Assembly: GCA_018817595.1 (NCBI GenBank)
Contig: JAHITU010000002.1
Location: forward strand, 1-45,995
Length of the DNA: 45,995 nt
Direction: 5' to 3'
From: Patescibacteria group bacterium
GTDB taxonomy: Bacteria; Patescibacteriota; Minisyncoccia; Phycocordibacterales; UBA12079
Shown here piece after piece: positions 30,918-38,289 of this stretch. Made by a program: the position numbers and the translations under genes. The notes below the pieces were generated by a model. The model was not told the DNA's origin. It was given only the letters and a program-made list of their open reading frames with translations, and did no database searches. Position 1 is the stretch's first letter, and each line of letters opens with the position of its first letter.

Positions 30918-31274
30918 ATGAGACATCATAACAGTAACAAAAAATTCGGTAGATCAAAAAATCAAAGAAAGGCACTTTTACGTTCTTTGGCTATTTCTCT
31001 TGTAGAAAATGAATCAATAAAAACAACTGAGACCAAGGCTAAGTCTTTAAGACCTTTTGTTGAAAAATTAATTACACGAGGTAAAAAAGATTCCATTTTT
31101 ACAAAAAGATTATTAATGATGAAATTAGGAGGAGAAAATATGAAGATTGTTAATAAATTAACAAATGAATTAGCTGGTAAGTATAAAGAAAGAAACGGAG
31201 GATATACACGTATTACAAAATTAACACATAGACAGGGAGATGGAAGCCCTATGGCTCAAATAGAGTTAGTATAA
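30918..31274 (+). CDS. rplQ: 50S ribosomal protein L17
   Basis: A 118-residue protein near the exit tunnel: RHHNSNKKFGRSKNQRKALL, RSLAISLVENESIKTTETKA, RPFVEKLITRGKK, and ERNGGYTRITKLTHRQGDGS. It lies directly after rpoA, as almost always in bacteria. Confidence 0.97.
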   Translation: MRHHNSNKKFGRSKNQRKALLRSLAISLVENESIKTTETKAKSLRPFVEKLITRGKKDSIFTKRLLMMKLGGENMKIVNKLTNELAGKYKERNGGYTRITKLTHRQGDGSPMAQIELV

Positions 31275-31403
31275 AATTAAACAAAGTTTAATTTTAAGAG
31301 ATAGGATTTAAGATTTAAGATTTAAGAAAAAAATTTGCAGAGCAAATCCTTAAATCATAAATCTTAAATCTTAAATCTTATTTTTAAATAATAATTTAAA
31401 AAT
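31275..31403. repeat. 130-bp r-protein intergenic repeat, copy 2 (before rplM)
   Basis: Differs from the copy before rpsD at only a few bases. It ends 1 base before the rplM ATG. Confidence 0.88.
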
Positions 31404-31404
31404 T

Positions 31405-31752
31405 ATGGAATATAATATAGATGCACGAGGAGAAAAATTAGGAAGATTAGCTAGTCAAATAGCAATTTTGTTAATGGGAAAAAACAAAACAGACTTTACA
31501 AAAAATGAATTAGCAGATGCTAAAGTTAATGTTATTAATGCTTCAAAATTAAATATTACTAGAAAGAAAATGAAGCAAACAGAATATCAAAAATATTCTG
31601 GGTTCCCAGGAGGAAGAAAAGTTGAAAATATGGAAAAAGTAATTTCAGATAAAGGATACACAGAAATATTAAGAAAAGCTGTATATGGAATGCTTCCTGG
31701 AAATAAATTACGACCATTAATGATGAAAAATTTGATAATAAAAGAAAATTAA
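31405..31752 (+). CDS. rplM: 50S ribosomal protein L13
   Basis: A 115-residue early-assembly protein: EYNIDARGEKLGRLASQIAI, GKNKTDFTKNELADAKVNVI, YQKYSGFPGGRKVENMEKVI, EILRKAVYGMLPGNKLRPLM. It is about 25 residues shorter than the E. coli protein, ending soon after the MLPGNKLR motif. The rplM-rpsI order is conserved. Confidence 0.95.
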   Translation: MEYNIDARGEKLGRLASQIAILLMGKNKTDFTKNELADAKVNVINASKLNITRKKMKQTEYQKYSGFPGGRKVENMEKVISDKGYTEILRKAVYGMLPGNKLRPLMMKNLIIKEN

Positions 31753-31875
31753 ACAAAGTTTAATTTTAAGAGATAGGATTTAAGATTTAAGATTTAAGAA
31801 AAAAATTTACAGAGTAAATTCTTAAATCCTAAATCTTAAATCTTAAATCTTATTTTTAAATTATTATTTAAAAAT
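31753..31875. repeat. 130-bp r-protein intergenic repeat, copy 3 (before rpsI)
   Basis: Third near-identical copy; in the centre GCAGAGC is changed to ACAGAGT. It starts at the rplM stop and ends at the rpsI ATG. Confidence 0.88.
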
Positions 31876-31876
31876 T

Positions 31877-32287
31877 ATGACTACAACTAAAACAACAAAT
31901 AAATATATAGAAACAGTTGGAAGAAGAAAAACAGCTACAGCCAGAGTTAGATTAACTGAAGCTGCAAAAACTTCTTATATTGTTAACGGTGGAAAATTAT
32001 CTGAATATTTTAACACAGAAGAATTACAATCAATAGTAAAAGAAGCTTTTGATATAGCTAAATTTGAAGGTAAATATTCAGTCTCTGCCTTAGTAAACGG
32101 AGGAGGTATCCATGCGCAAGCAGAAGCCATTAGACATGGAATTTCTAGAGCTTTACTTAAAATCGACGAAGAATTTAAGAAGGATTTGAAAAAAGCTGGA
32201 TTCTTGAAGAGAGACCCAAGAATGAAAGAAAGAAAGAAATTCGGTTTGAAATCTGCTCGTAGAGCTCCACAATGGAATAAGAGATAA
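31877..32287 (+). CDS. rpsI: 30S ribosomal protein S9
   Basis: A 136-residue protein whose basic tail reaches the P-site tRNA: YIETVGRRKTATARVRLTEA, VNGGGIHAQAEAIRHGISRA, LLKIDEEFKKDLKKAGFLKR, and DPRMKERKKFGLKSARRAPQ, WNKR. Full length. The following 194 bp (32288-32481) is AT-rich with imperfect TTTTTAATTTTTAAA-type inverted words and no gene. Confidence 0.97.
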   Translation: MTTTKTTNKYIETVGRRKTATARVRLTEAAKTSYIVNGGKLSEYFNTEELQSIVKEAFDIAKFEGKYSVSALVNGGGIHAQAEAIRHGISRALLKIDEEFKKDLKKAGFLKRDPRMKERKKFGLKSARRAPQWNKR

Positions 32288-32481
32288 AAAATACTCTATA
32301 TTTTTTATAATTTTTAATTTTTAAATTTTGTAATTTTTAAATAAATTAAAATTTTTAATGTTTTAAACTTTACAAAAATTTATGTAAAGTAGTTTTTAGT
32401 TTTATTTTGAAATTAAAAATTATATATTAGAAATTATTTATAAAATTAAAAATTCAAAATTATAAAATTTTTTAATATATT

Positions 32482-33090
32482 ATGTCAGAAGAAAACAAAA
32501 AAAACAAAAATACAGATGAAAATGATATTATCGAATCAGAAATTGACGATGTTATTATCGAATCAGAGGAAGAATCTCTAAACTCTTTTGGAGATAAAAC
32601 TTCTGATAAACTCAGAGAAAAATTAAATAAAGCTGTTGAAGAAAAGCAAGAATATTTAGCAGGGTGGCAAAGAGCCAAAGCAGATTTAATTAATGCTCGA
32701 AAAGATTTTGGAGAACAAAAAACAGATTTACTAAAATATGCCAATACAGATTTAATTTTACAACTTATTCCTGTTTTGGATTCTTTTGAAATGGCTTTAA
32801 AAAATGTTGATGAAAGTGATGAAAACCTGCCTGCCGGACAGGCAGGACTTAAGGTTTGGTCTCAAGGAGTCCGACATATTTATTCTCAATTAATGTCTAT
32901 TTTAGAATCCAATGGAGTTAAACAGATAAACCCATTAAACGAAGAATTTAATCATGAACTTCATACCTCCGTTGAAAATGTTAAAGTTGACGAAGCTACT
33001 AAGAAGAATATAATAGTAGAGGTGGTCCAAAAAGGATATGAATTAAATGGAAAAATTATTCGAGAAGCCAAAGTAAAAGTTTCCGAATAA
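32482..33090 (+). CDS. grpE: Nucleotide exchange factor GrpE
   Basis: A 202-residue DnaK co-chaperone that releases ADP. An acidic N-terminus is followed by the coiled coil (about 40-75, LREKLNKAVEEKQEYLAGWQ, RAKADLINARKDF) and the beta domain (QINPLNEEFNHELHTSVENV, VEVVQKGYELNGKIIREAKV). At about residues 116-122 an in-frame palindrome encodes LPAGQAG, in the helix that normally runs through GLEMV. It heads the grpE-dnaK-dnaJ cluster. Confidence 0.95.
   Translation: MSEENKKNKNTDENDIIESEIDDVIIESEEESLNSFGDKTSDKLREKLNKAVEEKQEYLAGWQRAKADLINARKDFGEQKTDLLKYANTDLILQLIPVLDSFEMALKNVDESDENLPAGQAGLKVWSQGVRHIYSQLMSILESNGVKQINPLNEEFNHELHTSVENVKVDEATKKNIIVEVVQKGYELNGKIIREAKVKVSE
32826..32846. repeat. In-frame palindrome inserted in grpE
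   Basis: CCTGCCTG-ccgga-CAGGCAGG. The same module stands at 35551-35570 and in part at 10609-10648. Its GC content is far above that of the flanking gene. Confidence 0.85.
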
Positions 33091-33104
33091 AAAATAAAAT
33101 ATTT

Positions 33105-33260
33105 TTTGAATTTTCAATTATCAATTATCAATTTTCAGTGAATTTTCAATGATTAAATGTTCAATGTTGACTAATTTTGGATTCGCCAAAATTCGTGTTT
33201 GAAAATTTATAAATTAACTCATTGATTGAAAATTGAAAATTGTAAATTGAAAATTAATTT
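33105..33260. repeat. Satellite-like inverted repeat before dnaK
   Basis: The left arm repeats TCAATTATCAATT and TTTTCAATG words. The right arm repeats ATTGAAAATTGAAAATTG words. GATTCGCCAAAATTCG lies between. The layout is like that of the ribosomal-protein repeats, but the word is different. Confidence 0.7.
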
Positions 33261-33336
33261 TACGAACATAATTTATAACTTTGATTTTTCACATTATTAA
33301 TAAAATTAAATTATTAGTTAACTAAAATAAAATACT

Positions 33337-35292
33337 ATGAGTAAAATACTAGGAATTGATTTAGGAACAACAAACTCAGCAATGTCTATTATCGAAGGAG
33401 GGGAAGCAAAGATTTTAGAAAATGCCGAAGGTTCAAGAACTACACCATCTGTAGTAGCTATTTCAAAAACAGGAGAAAGATTAGTTGGACAATTAGCCCG
33501 AAGACAAGCTGTAACTAACCCAAAGAATACAGTGTTTGGTATAAAGAGATTCATTGGACATAAGTTTGACGATAAAGAATTAGACAAGGATAAAGCCACA
33601 GCTCCTTTTGAAATTGTGAAATCAGCCACAGGAGGAACTGAAATAAAAATGGGAGACAAAAATTATAGACCTGAAGAAATTTCAGCCATGATTATTTCTA
33701 AATTAAAAGCTGATGCAGAAGCAAAGATTGGTGAACCTATCACAGAAGCAGTTATTACTGTTCCTGCTTATTTCAATGACTCACAAAGACAAGCTACAAA
33801 AGATGCAGGAAAGATAGCTGGATTGGAAGTAAAAAGAATAATCAATGAACCTACTGCTGCCGCTTTGTCTTATGGTTTTAATAAAAATAACGATCAACAA
33901 ATTGTAGTATTCGATTTCGGAGGTGGAACTTTTGATGTTTCTGTTTTGGAGGTTTCTGATGATACAGTGGAAGTTAAATCAACTGATGGAGATTCTCATA
34001 TGGGAGGAAGAGATATTGACCAAGAAATTATTCAATGGATTATTGCAGAATTTAAAAAAGATTCAGGAATAGATATTTCAAAGGATACTTTAGCTCTACA
34101 AAGACTAGACGAGTCAGCAGAAAAAGCAAAGTTAGAATTATCCACAGCTCAAGAGACAGAAATTAACATTCCGTTTATTACTTCTGGAGAAGATGGACCT
34201 AAACATCTTTTGATAAAAATGACTCGAGCTAAACTAGAAGAATTATCTGAAAAATATATTACAAAATCAATAGAAATTACCAAAAGAGCTGTTGAAGCTT
34301 CTCCTTTCGAAATTGCAGATATAGATGAAGTTATTTTAGTAGGAGGACAGACAAGAATGCCAGCGATTAAAAATGCCGTCAAAGAGTTATTTAATAAAGA
34401 ACCAAATCAATCCATTAACCCTGATGAAGTTGTAGCTGATGGAGCAGCTATTCAAGCTGGAATTTTACAAGGAGATGTTAAAGATGTGCTTTTACTAGAT
34501 GTTATTCCTTTGTCATTGGGTATTGAAACAATGGGGGGTGTGGCTACAAAATTAATCGAAAGAAACACCACTATTCCAACTTCAAAATCTCAAATTTTCT
34601 CTACCGCGGCTGATAATCAACCTTCCGTAGAAATTCACATTACTCAAGGGGAAAGGCCTTTAGCGAGCGATAATAAGAGCCTGGGACGCTTTATATTAGA
34701 AGGGATTACTCCAGCACCGAGAGGAATTCCTCAAGTTGAAGTAACCTTTGATATTGATGCTAATGGTATTTTAAATGTAAAAGCCACAGATAAAGCTAGT
34801 GGTAAAGTTCAATCAATAAGAATCGAAGCTTCTTCAGGATTAACTGATGAAGATGTTGAAAAAATGAAAAAAGATGCAGAAATTCATGCTGATGAAGATA
34901 AGAAGAAAAAAGAAGTCATTGAAATAAAAAATACTTCAGAACAATATATTCATACAGCTGAAAAAGCTTTGAAAGAAAATGAAGCAAAAATTTCAGAAGA
35001 AGTTAAATCAGATGTAAACGCAAAAATTGAAGAAGCAAAAAAAGTAAAAGATGGACAAGATATTGAAGCTATTAAAAAAGCCAACGAAGAACTGTCCGTT
35101 TCTATGCAAAAAATAGGGGAGGAAGTGATGAAGAAAATGCAAGAAGAACAAGCTAAGTCAGCTTCAGCCGGTGGGGAAGCCCCACAAGGAGAAAATGTTC
35201 GCGATGCTGAATATAAACCAGCGGATGAAGACGATAAAAAAGACGAAACCCAAGGAGAAGACTCCTCAGAAGAAAAACCTTCTGAGAATTAA
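33337..35292 (+). CDS. dnaK: Chaperone protein DnaK (Hsp70)
   Basis: A 651-residue Hsp70. ATPase domain: [86 protein letters not shown]. The linker and substrate domain follow ([24 protein letters not shown]-type [18 protein letters not shown]), then a helical lid and an acidic, disordered tail (residues 615-651). It acts with GrpE and DnaJ in the cytoplasm on unfolded proteins. Confidence 0.98.
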   Translation: MSKILGIDLGTTNSAMSIIEGGEAKILENAEGSRTTPSVVAISKTGERLVGQLARRQAVTNPKNTVFGIKRFIGHKFDDKELDKDKATAPFEIVKSATGGTEIKMGDKNYRPEEISAMIISKLKADAEAKIGEPITEAVITVPAYFNDSQRQATKDAGKIAGLEVKRIINEPTAAALSYGFNKNNDQQIVVFDFGGGTFDVSVLEVSDDTVEVKSTDGDSHMGGRDIDQEIIQWIIAEFKKDSGIDISKDTLALQRLDESAEKAKLELSTAQETEINIPFITSGEDGPKHLLIKMTRAKLEELSEKYITKSIEITKRAVEASPFEIADIDEVILVGGQTRMPAIKNAVKELFNKEPNQSINPDEVVADGAAIQAGILQGDVKDVLLLDVIPLSLGIETMGGVATKLIERNTTIPTSKSQIFSTAADNQPSVEIHITQGERPLASDNKSLGRFILEGITPAPRGIPQVEVTFDIDANGILNVKATDKASGKVQSIRIEASSGLTDEDVEKMKKDAEIHADEDKKKKEVIEIKNTSEQYIHTAEKALKENEAKISEEVKSDVNAKIEEAKKVKDGQDIEAIKKANEELSVSMQKIGEEVMKKMQEEQAKSASAGGEAPQGENVRDAEYKPADEDDKKDETQGEDSSEEKPSEN

Positions 35293-35319
35293 AAATGATA
35301 AATTATAAATTTTAAATTA

Positions 35320-35440
35320 CGGATTTTGACTTAGTCAAAATCCGTCTCTGCGAGGAGGGAAATTTCTAAAAACAAAAAACTCCAGTTAACTGGAGTTTTT
35401 TGTTTTTAGAAATTTATTGACGCGGCAGTCTAGAAAAAAC
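35320..35440. repeat. REP-like repeat with a 56-bp perfect palindrome downstream of dnaK
   Basis: GGATTTTGACTTAGTCAAAATCC palindrome, arm CCGTCTCTGCGAGG, then a spacer-free perfect palindrome at 35360-35415 (centre CTCCAGTT/AACTGGAG), then ACGCGGCAGTCTAGAAA as right arm. The inner CTCCAGTTAACTGGAGTTTTTT also makes a good terminator for dnaK. Confidence 0.85.
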
Positions 35441-35479
35441 AAAAAAACGTAGGTACCCACATACGAAGAGAAGGAGATC

Positions 35480-35590
35480 ATTGCTCTTAACTAGCATTAC
35501 TATGAACTTTAGTAGTTTCGTTTTTGTATTGTTGATGCCGAGCCTGCCTGCCGGCAGGCAGGCTGCGACCTCTAAATTAGAAACAGGATT
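35480..35590. repeat. Imperfect copy of the 22139-22205 spacer, with inserted CCTGCCTG palindrome
   Basis: The segment ACTTTAGTAGTTT...GTATTGTTGATGCCGAG and GCGACCTCTAAATTAG resembles the dut upstream spacer (CTTTAGTAATTTGTATTG, TAATACCGAGGTCGTACTTC). The palindrome CCTGCCTGCCGGCAGGCAGG (35551-35570) splits the copy here. No gene is supported in 35441-35917. Confidence 0.4.
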
Positions 35591-35658
35591 GCCTTTCATA
35601 TAAAAACAAAAATGTACCCACCCATGTACCTATTTCTGTAGGTACGAAATCTAATTTA

Positions 35659-35692
35659 TCAATTATACGATTATATATAATCGTATAATTGA
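35659..35692. repeat. 34-bp perfect palindrome
   Basis: TCAATTATACGATTATA followed without spacer by its inverse complement. Confidence 0.7.
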
Positions 35693-35737
35693 AAATAAAA
35701 ATAAAAAAACCTTTTTTTAACACTAAATCTTAAATGA

Positions 35738-35767
35738 CAACTTATTTCGCGGTCGCGAAATAAGTTG
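35738..35767. repeat. 30-bp hairpin CAACTTATTTCGCG
   Basis: A 14-bp stem (35738-35751 with 35754-35767) and a 2-base loop. It lacks a T tract in either direction, so it is not an obvious terminator. Confidence 0.6.
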
Positions 35768-35917
35768 CCATTTATAAAAAATAAACAAGTTTAAAATTCA
35801 TAAAAATGTTTTCAATGAAAGTATTGAATTTCAGGAGGTGATTCAGCTATCATATTTACAAAACCCTTTTATAGGAGTATCATAATCTTACTTAAATTAA
35901 TTTTTAAAAATCTATGA

Positions 35918-36035
35918 ATCCCGTTAGAGATTTGGTGAAATATAATAATTATTATAATTAAAAATAAAACGGGAATATGTAATTAACAATTTAATTAAGA
36001 TCGTCTGTCAAAAACAGACTATCTCTAACGAGATG
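35918..36035 (+). ncRNA. Candidate switch-like 5' leader element of dnaJ (118 nt, copy 1)
   Basis: The 5' arm ATCCCGTTAGAGAT (35918-35931) pairs with ATCTCTAACGAGAT (36021-36034), which includes the AU of the dnaJ start codon; 13 of 14 positions pair. A 6-bp hairpin GTCTGT-caaaa-ACAGAC (36003-36019) precedes the 3' arm. An internal AACGGGA (35968-35974) can pair instead with TCCCGTT of the 5' arm. A homologue of exactly the same length precedes tyrS. I know of no matching RNA family; the regulatory role is inference. Confidence 0.6.
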
Positions 36036-37088
36036 AATAAAGACTACTATAAAATTTTAGGGGTTGATAAAAAGGCTTCAAAAACTGATATTAAGAAGGC
36101 TTTTCATAAATTAGCTCATAAATATCACCCTGATAAAAAAGATGGAGATGAGGCTAAATTCAAAGAAGCCAGTGAGGCTTACTCAGTTTTGTCTGATGAC
36201 CGCAAGAGGTCAGAATATGATACCTATGGACAGTCTTTTGGTGGAAACGGGGCCCCTCAAGGTGGTTTTGGTGGTTTTAGTGGTTTCGGACAAGGTGCCC
36301 AAGGATTTGATTTTGATTTAGGAGATATCTTTGGTGATATTTTCGGGGGAAGAGGTCAAAGGCAAAAAAGAGGATCTGATATCTCTGTTGATATTGAAAT
36401 ATCTTTTGCCGAGGCTGTTTTTGGTATAGAGAGAAAAATTGTTTTAACTAAAAATTCTACTTGTTCAGTTTGTAAAGGAACGGGTGCTAAGGAAGGCTCA
36501 GCAATGGAAACTTGTTCTACCTGTAATGGTCAAGGAAAAGTTCACGAGACAAAACAATCTTTCTTGGGATCATTTTCAACTGTGAGAACTTGTGAAAAAT
36601 GTCAAGGTAAAGGAAAAATACCTAAAGAAAAATGTAAAGAATGTCGTGGAGACGGGATTGCTAGAAAACAAGAAGAATTCAAAATAAAAATACCAGCTGG
36701 AATAAATAACGGAGAAATGATTCGTTTAACAGGAGCAGGGGAGGCAATTCCTGATGGAGTTCCTGGAGACTTATATATTAAAATTCATGTTACCCCACAT
36801 AAAATCTTTAAAAAACAAGGAGTAGATTTGACAATGGACTTAGGAGTTAAATTAACAGATGCATTGTTGGGGGCTGAATATAATGTTGAAACATTAGATG
36901 GGAAAATAGAAATTAAAATTCCAAAAGGAGTCACCCATGGAGAAATTTTAAGAGTAAAGGAAAAAGGGGTGCCAATAACAGATAGAAAGAGAGGAAATTT
37001 ACTGATAACCTTAAATATTAAATTACCAACTAAACTTTCACGCAAAGCTAAACAATTGGTGGAGGAACTAAAAAACGAAGGAGTCTAG
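36033..37088 (+). CDS. dnaJ: Chaperone protein DnaJ (Hsp40)
   Basis: A 351-residue co-chaperone. J domain: [20 protein letters not shown], with the HPD triad in [19 protein letters not shown]. The Gly/Phe-rich region follows (about 68-112). Four zinc-binding CxxCxGxG repeats are intact: [32 protein letters not shown]. The C-terminal substrate domain has [17 protein letters not shown] and [17 protein letters not shown]. It stimulates DnaK ATPase. It is separated from dnaK by 740 bp of repeats and has its own leader element. Confidence 0.97.
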   Translation: MNKDYYKILGVDKKASKTDIKKAFHKLAHKYHPDKKDGDEAKFKEASEAYSVLSDDRKRSEYDTYGQSFGGNGAPQGGFGGFSGFGQGAQGFDFDLGDIFGDIFGGRGQRQKRGSDISVDIEISFAEAVFGIERKIVLTKNSTCSVCKGTGAKEGSAMETCSTCNGQGKVHETKQSFLGSFSTVRTCEKCQGKGKIPKEKCKECRGDGIARKQEEFKIKIPAGINNGEMIRLTGAGEAIPDGVPGDLYIKIHVTPHKIFKKQGVDLTMDLGVKLTDALLGAEYNVETLDGKIEIKIPKGVTHGEILRVKEKGVPITDRKRGNLLITLNIKLPTKLSRKAKQLVEELKNEGV

Positions 37089-37142
37089 TAGAACGCGGAT
37101 TTATGCGGAATGGACGCGGACAAAATGCGGAATTAAAAAATC

Positions 37143-37175
37143 GGAGAAGTTCAACCTCTCCTATTTTTTATTTTT
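37143..37175 (+). terminator. Terminator of dnaJ
   Basis: GGAGA-a-GTT-c-AAC-c-TCTCC (37143-37161) followed by TATTTTTTATTTTT. Confidence 0.75.
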
Positions 37176-37189
37176 GTAATAGTTAAAAT

Positions 37190-37224
37190 AAAAAAAGTCC
37201 TACCGGATAAAAATCCGGCAGGAC
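37190..37224 (-). terminator. Minus-strand terminator of the small-gene operon
   Basis: On the minus strand, GTCCT-g-CCGGAT...ATCCGG-t-AGGAC is followed by TTTTTTTATTTT, 12 bases after the stop codon of the 91-residue gene. Confidence 0.85.
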
Positions 37225-37235
37225 AGGGGACAAAA

Positions 37236-37511
37236 TCATAAATGAAAAAGAACTCTGTTTGGTAAGAAGGGAATATCTGTTTCAGGAACAACAAGACTCA
37301 AATCAACTTTCATATTTATTCTTGAAAGAGCAATTTTTTCAATTTCGCTGGAATTCATTCCTTGAACATACATTTTTTCTTTTGTTTCAAGAGATAAAGA
37401 TCCATCTTTTTGTATTTCAAGAATACATTTCTGGACCCAATTTTCTTTTCTTATTGATTGGAAGTCTTTCCGAAGTTGTTTTTCCCAGTCAATCTTTTTT
37501 TTATTTCCCAT
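37236..37511 (-). CDS. Small protein of unknown function, Shine-Dalgarno-led
   Basis: A 91-residue protein starting MGNKKKIDWEKQLRKDFQSI. It is charged and mostly helical in the first half, with SSEIEKIALSRINMKVDLSL later and a hydrophobic tail. No family recognised. AGAGAGG stands 9 bases before the ATG. It is the second gene of an operon with the 43-residue gene and ends at a strong terminator. Confidence 0.65.
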   Translation of the reverse strand: MGNKKKIDWEKQLRKDFQSIRKENWVQKCILEIQKDGSLSLETKEKMYVQGMNSSEIEKIALSRINMKVDLSLVVPETDIPFLPNRVLFHL

Positions 37512-37529
37512 TTTTTAATACCTCTCTTT

Positions 37530-37661
37530 TTATGTTTTATAAACATTTCTTTTTTTGTCTCTTTTTATTTGATCAACTCTTCGAAAATACTCCTCATCAG
37601 AGATTTTCCCTTTTTGTTTTTTCAAAGGAACTGTTTTAATGACTTCTTTTTTGTCTGTCAT
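37530..37661 (-). CDS. Small basic protein of 43 residues, unknown function
   Basis: MTDKKEVIKTVPLKKQKGKI then SDEEYFRRVDQIKRDKKRNV and YKT. It has a strong AAAGGAG site 8 bases before ATG, lies 18 bases upstream of the 91-residue gene, and reads without interruption. It is highly basic, so RNA or protein binding is possible but not shown. Confidence 0.55.
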   Translation of the reverse strand: MTDKKEVIKTVPLKKQKGKISDEEYFRRVDQIKRDKKRNVYKT

Positions 37662-37760
37662 AATTGAAACTCCTTTTTTAAAAAAAGATTATAGATACAT
37701 CTAACCTCAAGAATATAAGAAAATAGACTTAAAATCAAGTAATAGTGTAAATAAAAAAAT

Positions 37761-37800
37761 AACCTCGTTAATTGAATAATAATATCCAATTAACGAGGTT
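37761..37800. terminator. Bidirectional terminator
   Basis: AACCTCGTTAATTG (37761-37774) pairs with CAATTAACGAGGTT (37787-37800). T-rich DNA follows on both strands. On the minus strand it ends the 58-residue gene. Confidence 0.85.
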
Positions 37801-37812
37801 TTTATAAATTTA

Positions 37813-37989
37813 TTATTTCACAAATGTGAGTTTAATATGCTGTTCGTTTAATGAAATTTCTCCTGATCTTAATTCATTTGCTTTTCTCAGGGCTTCATTA
37901 TGGGGTATTTCATTAATTTTGCTTTTTTCAAGGATTTTTACCAATACTTTTTCTCCAAAAGACATTTGGTGTTTTTGTTTAGTTTTCAT
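37813..37989 (-). CDS. Small protein of 58 residues, unknown function
   Basis: Starts MKTKQKHQMSFGEKVLVKIL, then EKSKINEIPHNEALRKANEL and a tail ending LNEQHIKLTFVK. AAAGGAG lies 7 bases before ATG, and a strong terminator follows. It resembles the neighbouring minus-strand genes in size, signals and charged composition, so the three may form a functional set. No family recognised. Confidence 0.55.
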   Translation of the reverse strand: MKTKQKHQMSFGEKVLVKILEKSKINEIPHNEALRKANELRSGEISLNEQHIKLTFVK

Positions 37990-38068
37990 CTATATCTCCT
38001 TTAAATAAAAAATTTATTACTTCCTGTATTTAGAATACACAAAAAATTCTCCAAAATCAACACATCTA

Positions 38069-38112
38069 TACTATTTCGTACTCCGACTACGTAGTCGGAG
38101 TACGAAATAGTA
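38069..38112. repeat. 44-bp perfect palindrome
   Basis: TACTATTTCGTACTCCGACT plus AC, followed without spacer by its exact inverse complement. It lies between the small-gene cluster and the tyrS promoter. It has no T tract, so it is not a classic terminator. Confidence 0.75.
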
Positions 38113-38152
38113 AAGCGTTCTAGTTTTGCCAGCTGGCGAATTGGTATTTTTA

Positions 38153-38161
38153 TGCTAAAAT
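38153..38161 (+). promoter_or_regulatory. Extended -10 promoter of the tyrS leader
   Basis: TGCTAAAAT. Transcription would begin about 38168, directly at the start of the 118-nt leader element. Confidence 0.6.
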
Positions 38162-38171
38162 ATTTGTATGC

Positions 38172-38289
38172 ATCCCGTTAGAGATTAGGAGAGATATAAT
38201 AACGATTGTAATTAAAAATAAAACGGGATTAAGGAATTAGTAGCTTAATTAAGATTGTCTGTCAAAAACAGACTATTTCTAACGGGATG
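38172..38289 (+). ncRNA. Candidate switch-like 5' leader element of tyrS (118 nt, copy 2)
   Basis: The 5' arm ATCCCGTTAGAGAT (38172-38185) pairs over all 14 positions (one G-U) with ATTTCTAACGGGAT (38275-38288), which includes the AU of the start codon. The same hairpin GTCTGT-caaaa-ACAGAC is at 38257-38273. The internal AACGGGAT (38222-38229) gives an alternative 8-bp pairing for the 5' arm. G-U here corresponds to G-C in the dnaJ copy, a compatible change. Confidence 0.62.

Noticed and set aside
35414-35599. Minus-strand frame of 61 codons after dnaK
   Set aside because: It runs through a palindromic core and the CCTGCCTG palindrome, has no start signals, and its peptide looks like translated repeat.
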